From Pleurostoma richardsiae (Eukaryota; Ascomycota; Sordariomycetes; Calosphaeriales; Pleurostomataceae), in the NCBI GenBank assembly GCA_030052745.1, contig JANBVO010000001.1, positions 434,001 to 498,000 of the forward strand: 64,000 bases of DNA, given 5' to 3'. The notes beneath the pieces are model-generated. The model was not told the DNA's origin. It made no database searches and worked only from the letters and a program-made list of their open reading frames with translations. Below are positions 23,992 through 34,731 of the stretch, piece by piece; the stretch's first letter is position 1, and the number at the start of each line of letters is the position of its first letter. The translations under genes were made by a program, and so were the position numbers.

Positions 23992-25357
23992 TACTGTAGG
24001 CACACCTTGGAAGAGGTAGAGTAGCTAGAAAGAGGTACAGGAGTGTACTGTACGCACAGAGCAGCTGTCCGCGCCGGTACTGTAAGATGAGAGTACCGAA
24101 GAAAGGGATCATGGCTTTCCCAAGCCTCTTGTGCGGCTGTCAAAGCTCGAGCTGAAATGATAACGAGGATGATTTACGGTGTATTCTATAACGACCAGGT
24201 ATAGCTGGAACGAGTTAGCTCTGCACGCAACTTACTATGTACAGAGACAGTCAAGTGAAAGGAGGACCCCTGGTCGTACCCATCAGTAGAGTAGCAGCCA
24301 GGGTTCGTTCGCTTAGAGATGCAAGTTACATGGGGAGAGAATCTGCAAGATACGGAGACGAAGCAAGAGTCTAGATTTTGCAGGTCAACCACGGTCAAAC
24401 CGAGAGACAAGAGGATAAACTCGCTTGCGTGTGTGTCTGGTTCGAGACCGGTTGGCTCCCTTGCCGTGGCTTGTCTGTCTTGTCTGTCTTGTCTATCTTC
24501 CCCTCCTCCTTACATGCAGGTGTCGAAGCAGGACTGTATAGCAGGTACATTAGCTCGATGTGGGAGGGCCACGCCGTAGAGATAGATAGGTAGATAGATG
24601 TACATGAGAGGGTATGAGGATGTGCGGAGGGCAGATGTACAGTACAGTGCAGATGGATGTACAGGCCATGTACAGTGGCGCCTGGCCGTTAAAGTACTTG
24701 CAGGAACTGCTGCAAGGAGGAGGATCCGGCCTGAGAGAGATGATGGAGGTGTGCCTGGTTCACCTCACCGTCACTCTCTGGAGAGAGAGACACACACACA
24801 CTGAGAGAGTGTGAGGGTCCAAAGGCGGGTGGGGTGGGGTCATGCGGGCCCCTCTTTTTCTCAACGGGCTGCCTGCCGTCCGTCAGGGCCCTCAAGAGCA
24901 CAAGAAGGCTCTTCAGGCTTCAGAGCGGCCTGTGCCATATTAGGCGTCTTATTCCCCTTTCCCGCCTCCGCCCGCCCCCCAAAATTCCTCACACCTCCCA
25001 CCCATTCTCGCCCACCGCCCGCTCACCTTCGCCTTCGCCTTGCGACCGCATCCGGCAGCACCCAACACCCAGCTCAGCCCGACACATTCCAAGCGCTGGC
25101 TGTCAGTTATATAGCATAGCACCAAGAAACCTCATCAGGCCTCGATCGACTTCCTCAACAGCCTGCGCAACCTGCATCATTTTCTTCCCGTCGCATACTC
25201 TCCCAGCTCGCCGGCGCATCACGCACAATTGCGCCAGCTGCGTCGCAACCCGTCGCAACCTCCTTCAACACACGCAAAGCACCCTGATCGCCTCGATCGC
25301 GCGGAGCGCATACAATCTAGATTCCGCGCTTGCACCTCTTATACCTATCCGGACGCC

Positions 25358-26239
25358 ATGTTGCTCCCCTCAGCATTCGCCTGCGACTCCTCGCAGCCGC
25401 CCTTGACGCGCCTCCAGTCGGCGCTCTTCGCCTCGCCGCCCGCCAGCCCTCCCCAGCTTTCCACACAGAACGCGCTCGGCAACCTCTTCAGCACATGCCG
25501 CAACCTGCAGTCCCTGCTCGCCGCGCCGGCTCCAATTGAGCCCGCCGGCCCCGTCACGCCTCCTGCGAGCTCGCACAACTCGTTACTCACGCCGCCCATG
25601 GCGCATGCGCCGTCGCCCATGAAGCTGCGGCTGCGCTCCCGCAAGACCGACGCGAGCAGCACCCCTTCCGGCGCAGATCACAACCCCATCACGATGCGCA
25701 AGCGGATCGTCAAGCGCGCGCCGCCCCGCGGTGCCAACAAGAGGCGACGCGGTCTAGACGATGACATGGGCCGGGAGGACGGCGACTCAGACAGCGACCT
25801 CGAGCACTCCGGCGCCGAGGACTACTCGGAAAACACAAACAACCTCGACGGCGGCGCAGAGGAGCAGACGCCGCCGCGGCCGCACACGCCCAAGCGGGCG
25901 CGCATCGCGCCGGAGGTGCTCCCGCTGGGCCTGGAGCGCTCCGACTTCCACACGCTGCACGCGGAGGGTGTCCCGGACGACAGCCGCGCGGGCGGCACGG
26001 ACGTGCAGGTGGAGGCGGACGGCGAGGCGTGGAGCGCGGAGGAGGACCGCATGCTGGTCGAACTGGTGCTGGAGAAGCTCAAGCTGAGCAAGTCGGACTG
26101 GCAGGACTGCGCGCGCAGCCTGGGCAAGGACCGCGGCAGCGTGGGCAGGCGGTGGAAGAGCCTGATGCTGCACGGCGAGGTGGGCCTCAAGACCAGGAGT
26201 AGCAGTCGCAGGAGCCGGATCCACGGGACGTGGAGGTGA
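25358..26239 (+). CDS. Myb/SANT-domain protein
   Basis: Single-exon 293-aa protein; the first ATG of the frame is at 25358. A Myb-like DNA-binding repeat lies near the C-terminus at about residues 222-278. Its Trp-containing helices begin WSAEEDRMLVELVLEKL and continue SDWQDCARSLGKDRGSVGRRW. A C-terminal basic run (KTRSSSRRSRIHGTWR) follows. The N-terminal 200 residues are Pro/Ser-rich with basic patches (KRIVKRAPPRGANKRRR, a likely nuclear signal) and an acidic stretch. Only one Myb repeat is seen, unlike c-Myb-type two- or three-repeat proteins. Probable transcription or chromatin factor; target unknown. Confidence 0.85.
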   Translation: MLLPSAFACDSSQPPLTRLQSALFASPPASPPQLSTQNALGNLFSTCRNLQSLLAAPAPIEPAGPVTPPASSHNSLLTPPMAHAPSPMKLRLRSRKTDASSTPSGADHNPITMRKRIVKRAPPRGANKRRRGLDDDMGREDGDSDSDLEHSGAEDYSENTNNLDGGAEEQTPPRPHTPKRARIAPEVLPLGLERSDFHTLHAEGVPDDSRAGGTDVQVEADGEAWSAEEDRMLVELVLEKLKLSKSDWQDCARSLGKDRGSVGRRWKSLMLHGEVGLKTRSSSRRSRIHGTWR

Positions 26240-27900
26240 GGAGCGACGGCGATGAGCCGACCAGCTCGCTCGTTCTTTGGGGGAGGTGTATTACTAGTCT
26301 CTGTACTATACATCATGGCAAAGGGGTTCTTCGGCGTTTCGTGTCTTGGCTGACACTGGGCGGTTCTGGTATCTACGGTCTGGGTCATTGCTCTTTTGGA
26401 GATGATATCCCGTTTGGCTTCGGCGCTTGCCACAGTAGCAGCGTTCGACATCTGCCACTCACGCAGTTCACTGCCCTCATATAGCGCATAGCGCGTCACT
26501 CACTATAGAAATCTACACGAGTGCATCAAGTTTGATCTCTTTCCCGAGTCCAGCGTGAGATGAGCGAGATGGGCTAACTTCAGGGTCCAGCTCTGTTCCT
26601 CCCACTCCCAAGGTGCGGCTAGCCGCCGTTTCCGGGTCCATTCCGCTCAGATAGGGCAGGGAAACCCTCACCAACCACCATCCCTACCGTCGTTCCAACC
26701 CCAATGGCCCGAGAGACAAGAGAACAATGGCCGCCGGGAGTAGGCCAGGCCGCCCGGGGGCCTAGGTTAACCGCAAAAGCTGGCCTCGACTAGCCTGCAC
26801 CCCGCTCTGGAGTATCTCAGACACAATTTCGAATTGGCGACGCAGGGAGAGAGAAAGAGGGCCACTCCACAATCAGGTATTTGCTGCAAGGCGCAATGAC
26901 TTGCATCTCGGTGCGCCATGCGTGTCTCAGATGAATCTGGAGGACTTGCGATCGTCTTGTGATCCCTCCCCTCTCTCTCCACCCCGTACCTTGCAGTAGC
27001 AGCGGCGCTACCTGTCAAACCCCTTCAGGGACAGCGTGCGCCCGTACGCCCATGTCTGTCCAGGAGCCGGTTGCGCCGTCTGACCGCGATACCTTCATCT
27101 CGCACGGATCTTGAAACATGCCTCTCCCATTGGGGCGCAGATCGGCCTATATCGCAAGCTGTAAGTCCCATTTACTCGTAGACCAAGCGCCCTGCCCTTC
27201 TTTGCCCGCCCAAGCCCCGGTCCGAGCGCAGCGACCCGGCCATCTGTTTCCATGGCCCGTCCCCAACTTCCACATCACCGCGGGGGCGTTCAACTGCCCG
27301 CACGAGATGGCGCCGTGACCGAGGTGTGCACACGGGCCGTTCTGTTCTGATTTGCAATCAGTGGTCCAAGAACTAGCCTGGGCCTCCTTGCGTGTTTCAG
27401 GTGCCACTGCCACACCAGGGAGGATGAGGAGGACGCTGCGAGCAGCAGAGAAGTCTTGCTGAATTCAGTCCAACTCATTAGCATAATCGAAGCGCTGGAA
27501 AGGGAGAAAAAGGAAAGGAGAGTTGGTGTGACGTCGATGATGCATCGCCGGCCGTTCGTTAGGTCCTCCTAAGTGCAGGGCAGGGATGGCCTGGATGATG
27601 GGCTCTCCATCGGGGACTTTTTTGGGCGGGGAGAAAAAGCAAATAGTAACATGGTGAAGCCGAATCCAGCCGAGGTCAGGAAGAGGATGTCTTCCGGTGT
27701 GTCGTAGGAGTTGAGGAAGGTAGCAAGACGAACTCGGCGAAGAAGTCATACAGTCATATTGGACATGCCTGAATACAAAAAAACCGTACATGACCATCGC
27801 AACTATCCCATAGGTCCCAGTCATCATAGCTGCCCTCATGGATTAGAACCCCCCAACCCAGCAAACGCCATTCCCGTTTTATTCCAGCCCACAATCAATC
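26240..27900. other. Convergent intergenic region
   Basis: 1.66 kb between the 3' ends of the Myb and P450 genes. No gene, RNA or repeat that I can support. Confidence 0.5.
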
Positions 27901-29641
27901 TCACCAACCATCCAAGACCTTAGCGTATACGTACAGCCCCTTTGCCGGTCTAGCCGTCACTCCTCCCTTGATGAGCATGTTCTTTTCGTCCATCTCCTCC
28001 TTGTTCCGCAGGCTGAACTCGAACCGGCCCACCCACGCCGCCAGGAGGCAGGCGAACTCGGCCCTCGCGAACCCCATGCCGATGCAGCTCCGCGGCCCGT
28101 GCAGGAACGTCATGAAGGCGTAGTTGGACTCCGCCCCGCCGCTCGCCGCCCTCCTGTCCCCCTCGTGCTGCGGCAGCCACCGCTCCGGCCGGAACTGGTC
28201 GGCGTCGGGGCCCCAGAGGTCGCGCGATTTGTTGACGGCCGAGAGGCAGACAGTGATGCGCGTACCTTTGGGGACCGGGCGGCCGAGTATGGTGGTGTCG
28301 CCGACAGCGTCCCGCATGGTCAGGGGAACAGGGCTGTAGTAGCGCAGCACTTCGCTGCAGACAGCATTGAGATACGGCATGTGATCGATGTCTAGGCTGG
28401 TGACCGCGCCGGCGCCCTCTACATTTAGAGGTGGGAGGCGTGCCCGCACCTCCTCGCGCAGCCGAGTCTGTACCTCTGGGTGCAGGCAGAGCATGTAGAT
28501 AGCCCAGGTCGTCGCAGAGGCGGTTGTCTCGTGCCCGGCTGCCAGGAAGGTCATAAGCTGGTCGACGAGATTCTCCTCGGTGAAGCCACCACTCTCCAGG
28601 GCTACTGACAGGATGTCGACGTCTGTCAGCTCCTTGCGTCTTAGCTTCTCCTTCTTTTCGCGGATCATGTCGTGGCATGTCTCCCGGATGATCTTGGCTG
28701 CCTGGTTCACATCCTCATTTCGACGGACGGGGAGGCGGCTCACAAGCCAACCAGGGACGAGGCTGCCTATGAGCCCCAGGACCTGTGCCTGCTTGGATGG
28801 TCTGAAGAGATAGTTGTAGGTCTTCGAAAGCGTGTTTTCGGGGTCTCGGATCGCCCCAAAGTCGCGGCCAAGGCCGGCAACACCGATGATATCAAGGGTC
28901 ATTCGCGACGCCCAGGTGCCGACCTCCATAACAGCTGTTGTCTTGCCATCAAGCTCAGGTGTCTCAGCGGCCGGCTCCTTAGCTGCATCCAGGAGCACTT
29001 GCTCCGTCAGTGCCTCAACACCCTCTCGACCCTTCTCCCAGAAGAGTGGGTAGAGATCTTTGATATGCCTGAATGAAAATGCAGGCATCAAGTTCCTCCT
29101 CTGTATTTTGTGCTCGTCACCTTCGGCAAGGAGAACCCCAACGCCTAGAATCCGTCCGAGTGAGAACCTGAACTGCGCTGGCTTCTGAAAGTCGTAGTTC
29201 TTGGTGACGAGAACCTCTGCGAGGCCTTTCGGACTTGTGATCAAGAGCCTCTCCTGGTTGAAGAATCCAAGATACCTGATGAGTCCGTCATTGGGTATGC
29301 TGTTGATCCTATTGCAGGCGTTAACTCGGTTGCTGCCATCAGAACCTATCAGTGTGTGAGTCTTACCATTCAAGCATCGGCATGCCACTCGGGAGGGCTG
29401 CAATCTTTGGGTATTGTCCCATCAGCCAGTGGTTATCCTCCGGTTCGGGAAGCCCACGAAGAGGCGAGAGGAGTTTAGGGTACAGCAAGGCAGCGTATAT
29501 TGCCCAAGCAAAGAACTGCGCCATCCAAATGCCGGCGAAGCTCCCCACAAACAATAATCTTGGCCAGTTTCCTCTGCTTTGTGTCGAGACATAGGCTCCA
29601 ACAAGAGCGACAGCTGTCATCAGCCTCCATGGTGGCGCCAT
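27901..29641 (-). CDS. Cytochrome P450 monooxygenase
   Basis: Membrane-bound haem monooxygenase, 560 aa. Exons are 29641-29367 and 29308-27901, joined at W|INSIPNDG with a 58-nt GT-AG intron. The N-terminus has hydrophobic anchor segments (LLFVGSFAGIWMAQFFAWAI) before the Pro-containing hinge LRGLPEPE. Conserved P450 motifs are the I-helix FLAAGHETTA, the K-helix EVLR, FRPERW, and the haem loop FLHGPRSCIG with the haem-ligand Cys near residue 500. All key residues are intact. The CYP family and substrate cannot be fixed by eye. The gene is head to head with the MarR-GNAT gene across 1.36 kb. No other secondary-metabolite genes adjoin it. Confidence 0.95.
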
Positions 29642-31005
29642 GTTGCGAAGATGACTGGATAATAGAGGAGAGAGTTGCACGAGAGTATTCGACCTCAGCG
29701 GAGCAGGCGAAGAGTTCAGGGAAGAGTATATGGCAGAACAGGCGTAAGTCTGCCTCTGCGAAGATGTTTCACTGGAAGTCGAGGCCGCAGACACCTCACA
29801 GTAACAATCAATCTGTTTCAGATTGCCACGTGCAATCTGGAAGAACTCGAAGAGCCGAGGATGTGGGGTTCCCGCAAACCAGAGGCATATATACCTCCCT
29901 CTCGTCCACCGCTACACCGTAGATATTTCGTCAAGCAAGCGGCAGACGATAGGACAGGCTGGTATTAAAAAGCGACAGCGACGGTTGACGGCATCGAATG
30001 AGATGCCGAAAGAGGAAAAGCCCCGCATCACTTACCGCATGAGTACGACAGTAGTTAGTTTAGATCTGCCCTGCCGCGGAAGACGGCGGGTTTGAGATGG
30101 CGCTCGGCCTTGGAGAAAGCTCCGCCGGAGCATTCCTGTGTCAGCATCTCCGACTTTCCGTCAAGAGGACGAAACCATTGCCTTAAAGGGGAGACCGCCA
30201 GAGCCAATCTCGAGGCGAGGATTTCTCATTTTTGAAGACAGAGTCGAGCCCACTGACCCGCCATCCGGAGGAGCGGCAGCGGGAGACCCACGACGCCTCC
30301 AAAAGGCTGCAGGGCACTTGCTTCTTGCAGCCATTTGCTGGATATGTGACGCTTCCATGTTCTCACCCCCTCGCGGCTGGGTAGTTGCTCCGGTGAGGGC
30401 CAGCAGAGCTCGAGTGGTCGCACATTCGAACGATCCGTCCGTGTGAATTGGAAAACACGAATTGAGCTGAGATATATATCTTGAAGGCGGGGAACAAAAA
30501 TCCTTCGATAGCCTGTCTCGATGGATTCGGTGAGACGGCATCGAATTTAAGTTGTGACAGCTGACAGGTCTCTGTTAGCGCTGAGATTCTCGAGGATCCT
30601 ATGGATGGCAAGCGATGCATGTAATCCGACAAGGAAGGTCCAGCCCGAGGACTGGGATGGCCCCTTCCTCTCCAGGTTCTTTCCTCTGTTTGGGCCTTCC
30701 ATTGCCCTTCTGCATTGCGTTAACTGAGGTACCTGAGGTTGTGTACCGTATGTGGCTCATTCGTCACTGCCGGCGCCGATGTCGCGCGCAGATGCGCATC
30801 TGGACTATCGAGTTGCAAATCTCTGATGCCTTATCTATCGATATCTTCCCCTCGGCAACATGGACTCCAGGCGCATATAACCCAAGAAAGATAACCATCA
30901 ACGACAATACGAGTCTGCCTGCCTGCTAAGTAGCTGCTCCTCAGAGTTTATACATGTGATAATCATCATCATCATCATCATCATCGTCGTCGTCGTCCAC
31001 ACACC
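29642..31005. other. Divergent intergenic region, P450 and MarR-GNAT
   Basis: No gene recognised. It ends in a trinucleotide run in the leader of the MarR-GNAT gene. Confidence 0.5.
30962..30996 (+). repeat. Trinucleotide microsatellite (ATC)n(GTC)n
   Basis: About eight ATC units followed by about four GTC units, ending some 10 bp before the MarR-GNAT start codon, so within its probable 5' leader. Confidence 0.9.
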
Positions 31006-32097
31006 ATGCCCGGCATAACAAGCCCCTCCTCCGCGGACCCCCTCATCCCGCCCATCCGCCACGCCTCCCGCCAGCTCGTCCGCGAGTGGGGCTTCCTTCG
31101 CCCGACCCTCGCCGGCACCGCCCTCTCCGCCCCTGCCGTCCACTGCCTCCTCGAGATCGGCGACCACGGCGTCCGCGCAGCACCGGACCTGTGCCGCGTC
31201 CTCGCCGTCGGGCCCGCCGACCTGGCCCGCACCCTGCGGGAACTGATCTCCACCGGGAACGTCGCCGCGGAGGACACCGGCGACGCCGGTGGCGAGGGTA
31301 GCGAATCTTTTTTCTCCGTTACGGAGCTCGGCCGCGAGACCCTCGTGGCTGTCAATGCCTCAGCCGCCGCGCAAGTCCGCAAGGCCCTAGTGGGCGCAGG
31401 GCCCGGGGCGGGGGATCGCATCGCTGAAGGACTTAGGCTCTATGCCGAGGCCCTGTACGCAGAGAGGCTCCAGCCCAGCGTCGGCGGTTCGGAGGCCAGG
31501 AGCGCCGGTGCCAGCAGCGCCGTAGCAGCAGGAACGAGTATTCCAGACGTGAAGATCGTGCAGGGCTACGTGCCCGGGGTCCTTGGCCGCACGGTGGAGC
31601 TGCACATGAACTACTATTACAGGACGCACTCATGGGGGCAGACATTTGAGGCCGAGCTGTCCAATGGGCTGACGGATCTGCTCAAACGGCTGGACAAGCC
31701 TATGAACGAGGTCTGGGTGGCAGTCGAGACGCTGCGGCCCGTCGGAGGCGAGCGCAGCAGCAGTCAAGAGCGGATCGTAGGCACGATATGGCTCGACGGA
31801 GAGATAAGGGAGGAGCCGGGCCACGGCCGTGTGCGAGCCTTCATTGTGGACGAGCATATCCGCGGCGCGGGCGTCGGCCGCAAGCTCTTCCGCGCATTGA
31901 TGGAGTATGTGGACGAGATCGGGCTGCAGAACGTGAACCTCACTACTATGAGGAGCCTGACCTCTGCGCGGCGGCTGTATGAGGAGGCCGGCTTCGAAGT
32001 TATGGGCGAGTCGCAGGCGGTCAGGTGGGGACAGAACATCCTGCAGATGGCCTATGAATGGCAACGGAAGGAACGGGAAGCCTATGCAGAGTCTTAA
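31006..32097 (+). CDS. MarR-GNAT fusion protein (winged-helix plus N-acetyltransferase)
   Basis: 363-aa single-exon protein with the layout of bacterial MarR-GNAT bifunctional regulators. Residues 1 to about 130 look like a MarR-type winged helix: RHASRQLVREWGFLRPTLAG, then SAPAVHCLLEIG, LARTLRELISTGNV and FFSVTELGRETLV. Residues about 185-350 are a GNAT acetyltransferase: ELHMNYYYRTHSWGQTFEAE, VGTIWLDG, and the acetyl-CoA loop IRGAGVGRKLF near 285-295. SARRLYEEAGFEVMGE and W-GQ-I close the fold, as in bacterial relatives. In bacteria these proteins usually lack the low-complexity stretch seen here at about 155-180. The lack of introns and the bacterial architecture suggest ancient transfer; the high G+C matches its neighbours. 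Acceptor substrate unknown. Confidence 0.85.
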   Translation: MPGITSPSSADPLIPPIRHASRQLVREWGFLRPTLAGTALSAPAVHCLLEIGDHGVRAAPDLCRVLAVGPADLARTLRELISTGNVAAEDTGDAGGEGSESFFSVTELGRETLVAVNASAAAQVRKALVGAGPGAGDRIAEGLRLYAEALYAERLQPSVGGSEARSAGASSAVAAGTSIPDVKIVQGYVPGVLGRTVELHMNYYYRTHSWGQTFEAELSNGLTDLLKRLDKPMNEVWVAVETLRPVGGERSSSQERIVGTIWLDGEIREEPGHGRVRAFIVDEHIRGAGVGRKLFRALMEYVDEIGLQNVNLTTMRSLTSARRLYEEAGFEVMGESQAVRWGQNILQMAYEWQRKEREAYAES

Positions 32098-32181
32098 CGA
32101 TGCGGTTGCAGCACTTTGAGCATTCGTATCCCGAAGCAAGATGAGTGACAGGTTTGCCCACTCGGCCCCATGTCTGATGTA

Positions 32182-32705
32182 TCAAGTGCGTATCAGCATC
32201 CTCCATACGCAGGATCCCATCCGCCACAACCCCCACGTCGCCCCCATGGCGAGCAGCATGAGGACAACGACAACCGAGCGCCTGATCTGGAAGGCGTCGT
32301 CGACCTCCATCTTCATCAGCTTGCGCTGCTTGCTGTGATAGTAGAACGGCTTGTCGTCGTCGTCCGTTGTGCCGTCAGTGGTGCTGCCGCCCTGCGCGCG
32401 GCTGCGGGGCGGCCCGGCCATCTTAACGTTCTGGTACGGCGTGGCACGGTAGATGATGTGGTGCAGCCAGTCCGGCAGCCGACCGGGCTTCTCGGCGTGG
32501 TTGTGAGATCGCCGGATGGAGTAGCGGAAGTCGACCCAAGCAAGCGAGACGAGGAATGAGACGAAGATGACGGGCGTCATGACTACCTGAGAAGTGTGTC
32601 AGTATATCCTTGTCGTAAATAGAGGACTCGGCATACCTTATATAACGTGGATTCCTTCGACCGGATCTCTCCCCGGTTGGGGGCTACTGGCACTGGTGCT
32701 GGCAT
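32182..32705 (-). CDS. Small two-pass membrane protein, unknown function
   Basis: 157-aa protein from exons 32705-32637 and 32586-32182, joined by a 50-nt intron (GTATGC donor, ACTGAC branch, CTCAG acceptor). The joined N-terminus reads MPAPVPVAPNRGEIRSKEST and leads into a first membrane segment (MTPVIFVSFLVSLAWVDF). A hydrophilic, Asp-rich middle follows, then a second segment (VVVVLMLLAMGATWGLW). I do not recognise the family. It ends 85 bp from the stop of the convergent MarR-GNAT gene. Confidence 0.75.
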
Positions 32706-33311
32706 GGTTGAATGTTGATGTTCGTTTGTGTCGGTTTAGGTGTCTAGCTCAGTTGGTAACATCTCAGGATGGGGAGAAAGGGGGGTATATGGTATATGGG
32801 CATCATAGCGATGCCCTGGCGATCTTATGGATTTGGGTAAAAATAGCCCGAGTCGTCTCGAAGAATACGCGTGTCACGTAAGCTGGGCTTTGCGCTGCTG
32901 TCTGACGATTTTCGTCCAAATCCGGGGGTTCCGCGCCTCGAAGGAGTGCGTCACTCACTCCTTCTGCCCGCTCTCTCCGTAGTTATTGGGGAGAAGCTTC
33001 GGGAGCTGCCACTGGGCCCGCGACTACAAAAGCTCACCAATCGAACCGCATTTCGGCCCCACAATCCATTCCATCGTCATTGGGTTCCAGGCACACGAGG
33101 CGCTGCGGGGTGGAGGACTGGGCAATGGACGGGAATATGTGGTTAAGCGAGAGCGAATGCTCCATGTTTCCACACGGCCGCGTTAACGTTTTGTTGAGAT
33201 AGGCAATATATTCCACATTACCGGGAGACCCCAGCTATCTCTTTTTCTCTATTCCTATTTCCTGTCTTCCTTTCTGCCTCCATGCACTTGCCTTGCTCTC
33301 TCGGTAGACGC
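32706..33311. other. Intergenic region
   Basis: No gene recognised. A tRNA A-box-like word near 32741-32756 has no partner B box or fold. Confidence 0.5.
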
Positions 33312-34019
33312 TCACGGCAGAGCAATGCACTCGATCTCGACGTCGGCGTTCTTGGGCAACGTCTTGACGGCGACACAGCTCCGGGCGGGCTTGTGCGTGA
33401 ACCACTTGGCATACTCCTCGTTCATTCCCTGGGATATCTTAGCTCATGGTCACAACGACAGGAGAAGCCTCCGCTTTCGGAGACTCAAGAGATGATGAAT
33501 TGGGTACTGACAGCGAAGTTGGCCATGTCCCCGAGGAAGATGTTGACCTTGACAACCTTGGGGATGTCCGAGCCAGCAGCCGTCAGGACGGCCTTGAGGT
33601 TGCCGATGCAGCAGGCAGTCTTCTCCTGGATGGTGCCGGAGATGAGATTGCCCTCCTTGTCAGAGTGAATCTGGCCGGAGCAGTAGATGGCCGTCGGGGT
33701 CTTGATCGCATGAGACTATGAAGTTGCTATGTCAGGCGAAAGTCCGCATTCACATCGTCACGGCAGCATAGCAGGAACGTAGAAGACGGGGAGTGCCTAC
33801 GTAGGGTCCAGCAGCTGTTCCAAAATGTTAGCAGAGACTCAGAGACGACGGCCGACTGCCAATTGACAAGCTCAAGAATCACGTACGGGGAGCAGCGCCC
33901 TCGCTGAGGATGACGGTCAGATCGGACGACATGTTGCGGATAAGAGGAGGGGTAACGATCGAAGGAGGGGCTTTGAGGGTTCTGGAGATGGAGGCAAGAC
34001 GTCTGGCTGCTGAGCTCAT
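33312..34019 (-). CDS. MMF1: RidA/YjgF/Mmf1 reactive-imine deaminase, mitochondrial form
   Basis: RidA proteins hydrolyse reactive enamine/imine intermediates released by PLP enzymes such as threonine dehydratase. The protein is 155 aa, from exons 34019-33887, 33814-33801, 33715-33512 and 33428-33312. The first ATG adds a basic, Arg/Ser-rich leader ([20 protein letters not shown]), consistent with import into mitochondria. An internal ATG at residue 30 (MSSDL) could start a cytosolic form. Family motifs: [45 protein letters not shown], and PARSCVAV with the active-site Arg. VEIECIAL holds the conserved Glu. The second exon is only 14 nt, encoding most of PAGPY, and is needed to keep both frame and motif. 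Confidence 0.92.
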
Positions 34020-34731
34020 AAGGGCAAGTCTTCACACGATTGGTATGGTGAGCTTTGCAATTGAGTCAAACGGCCCCGACGAGAGAATTTCGACGGAGTA
34101 ACACGGATGCAGCCAAGCGGTGCCTGCCTTCTGTTAGTTTGCTTTGACTCCGTTGTTCGGACCAGCAAGCAGCATCCACACAGTGAGGGGATCAATCCTC
34201 CTGGCTCGCTTATCTTATCGGCAGCTGATGCAGGAGGGAGCTTGGACCACCCTCCGCGTTTCCCCTGGTTTCTGGTTTTCTAGAGCTGCCAAGTGTCCAG
34301 AAAAAGATTCAGCCGCCACCAGGGTTGATGGTGTCAGTCAGGAGGCTAACTTAGGGGTCGACGAATAACAGCTGCAGCGCAACGCGTCGTCTCCTCTCGA
34401 TTCTTCAGCTTCGACATCTTCCTTTTGTTTCTCCACGCTCTTTCCTCTCGCTATAGGCGCCTTTCCTCTGCTTCTTCCACGTTTACCGAACTGCTGGGGA
34501 TTCCTCCCTTGACACCCGGTTTGCCTGGCGGGAGCTCCCCTTTCTCCCTTGTTCTAGCTTCCATCGTAAGTGCAGCAGTGAGTGTTACGTGGCTGCTATT
34601 CTTTCCCGTCTTCCTGCCCCAGCCCCATCGAGCTCGGCCACACACGCATCTCAGCAGTGATCCTACTTCTGACAGCTCGATTTTCTGATATCTTAAGAAG
34701 TAGTGACTACCTTCTCCCCCGTTAGCCCAGC
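34020..34731. other. Divergent intergenic region, RidA and PMT4
   Basis: No gene. The last 350 bp are strongly C/T-rich, as in the leaders of many highly expressed fungal genes. Confidence 0.5.

Larger units (their letters stand above)
19944..25357. other. 5.4-kb divergent gene-free region
   Basis: No convincing gene on either strand between the repeat-rich protein and the Myb gene. Open frames are short and lack family motifs. The region holds a promoter-like cluster (22119-22249), a perfect palindrome (23976-23991), a (TGTCT)n-like run near 24475-24500 and CA/GA microsatellites near 24780-24805. The last 500 bp are C/T-rich and look like the leader of the Myb gene. Confidence 0.6.

Noticed and set aside
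24435-24455. GGTTCGAGACC with a partly paired stem, T-arm-like
   Set aside because: No D arm or A box in the preceding 100 bases.
32735-32800. A-box-like word TAGCTCAGTTGG suggesting a tRNA gene
   Set aside because: No B box, T arm or acceptor pairing follows within a tRNA length.
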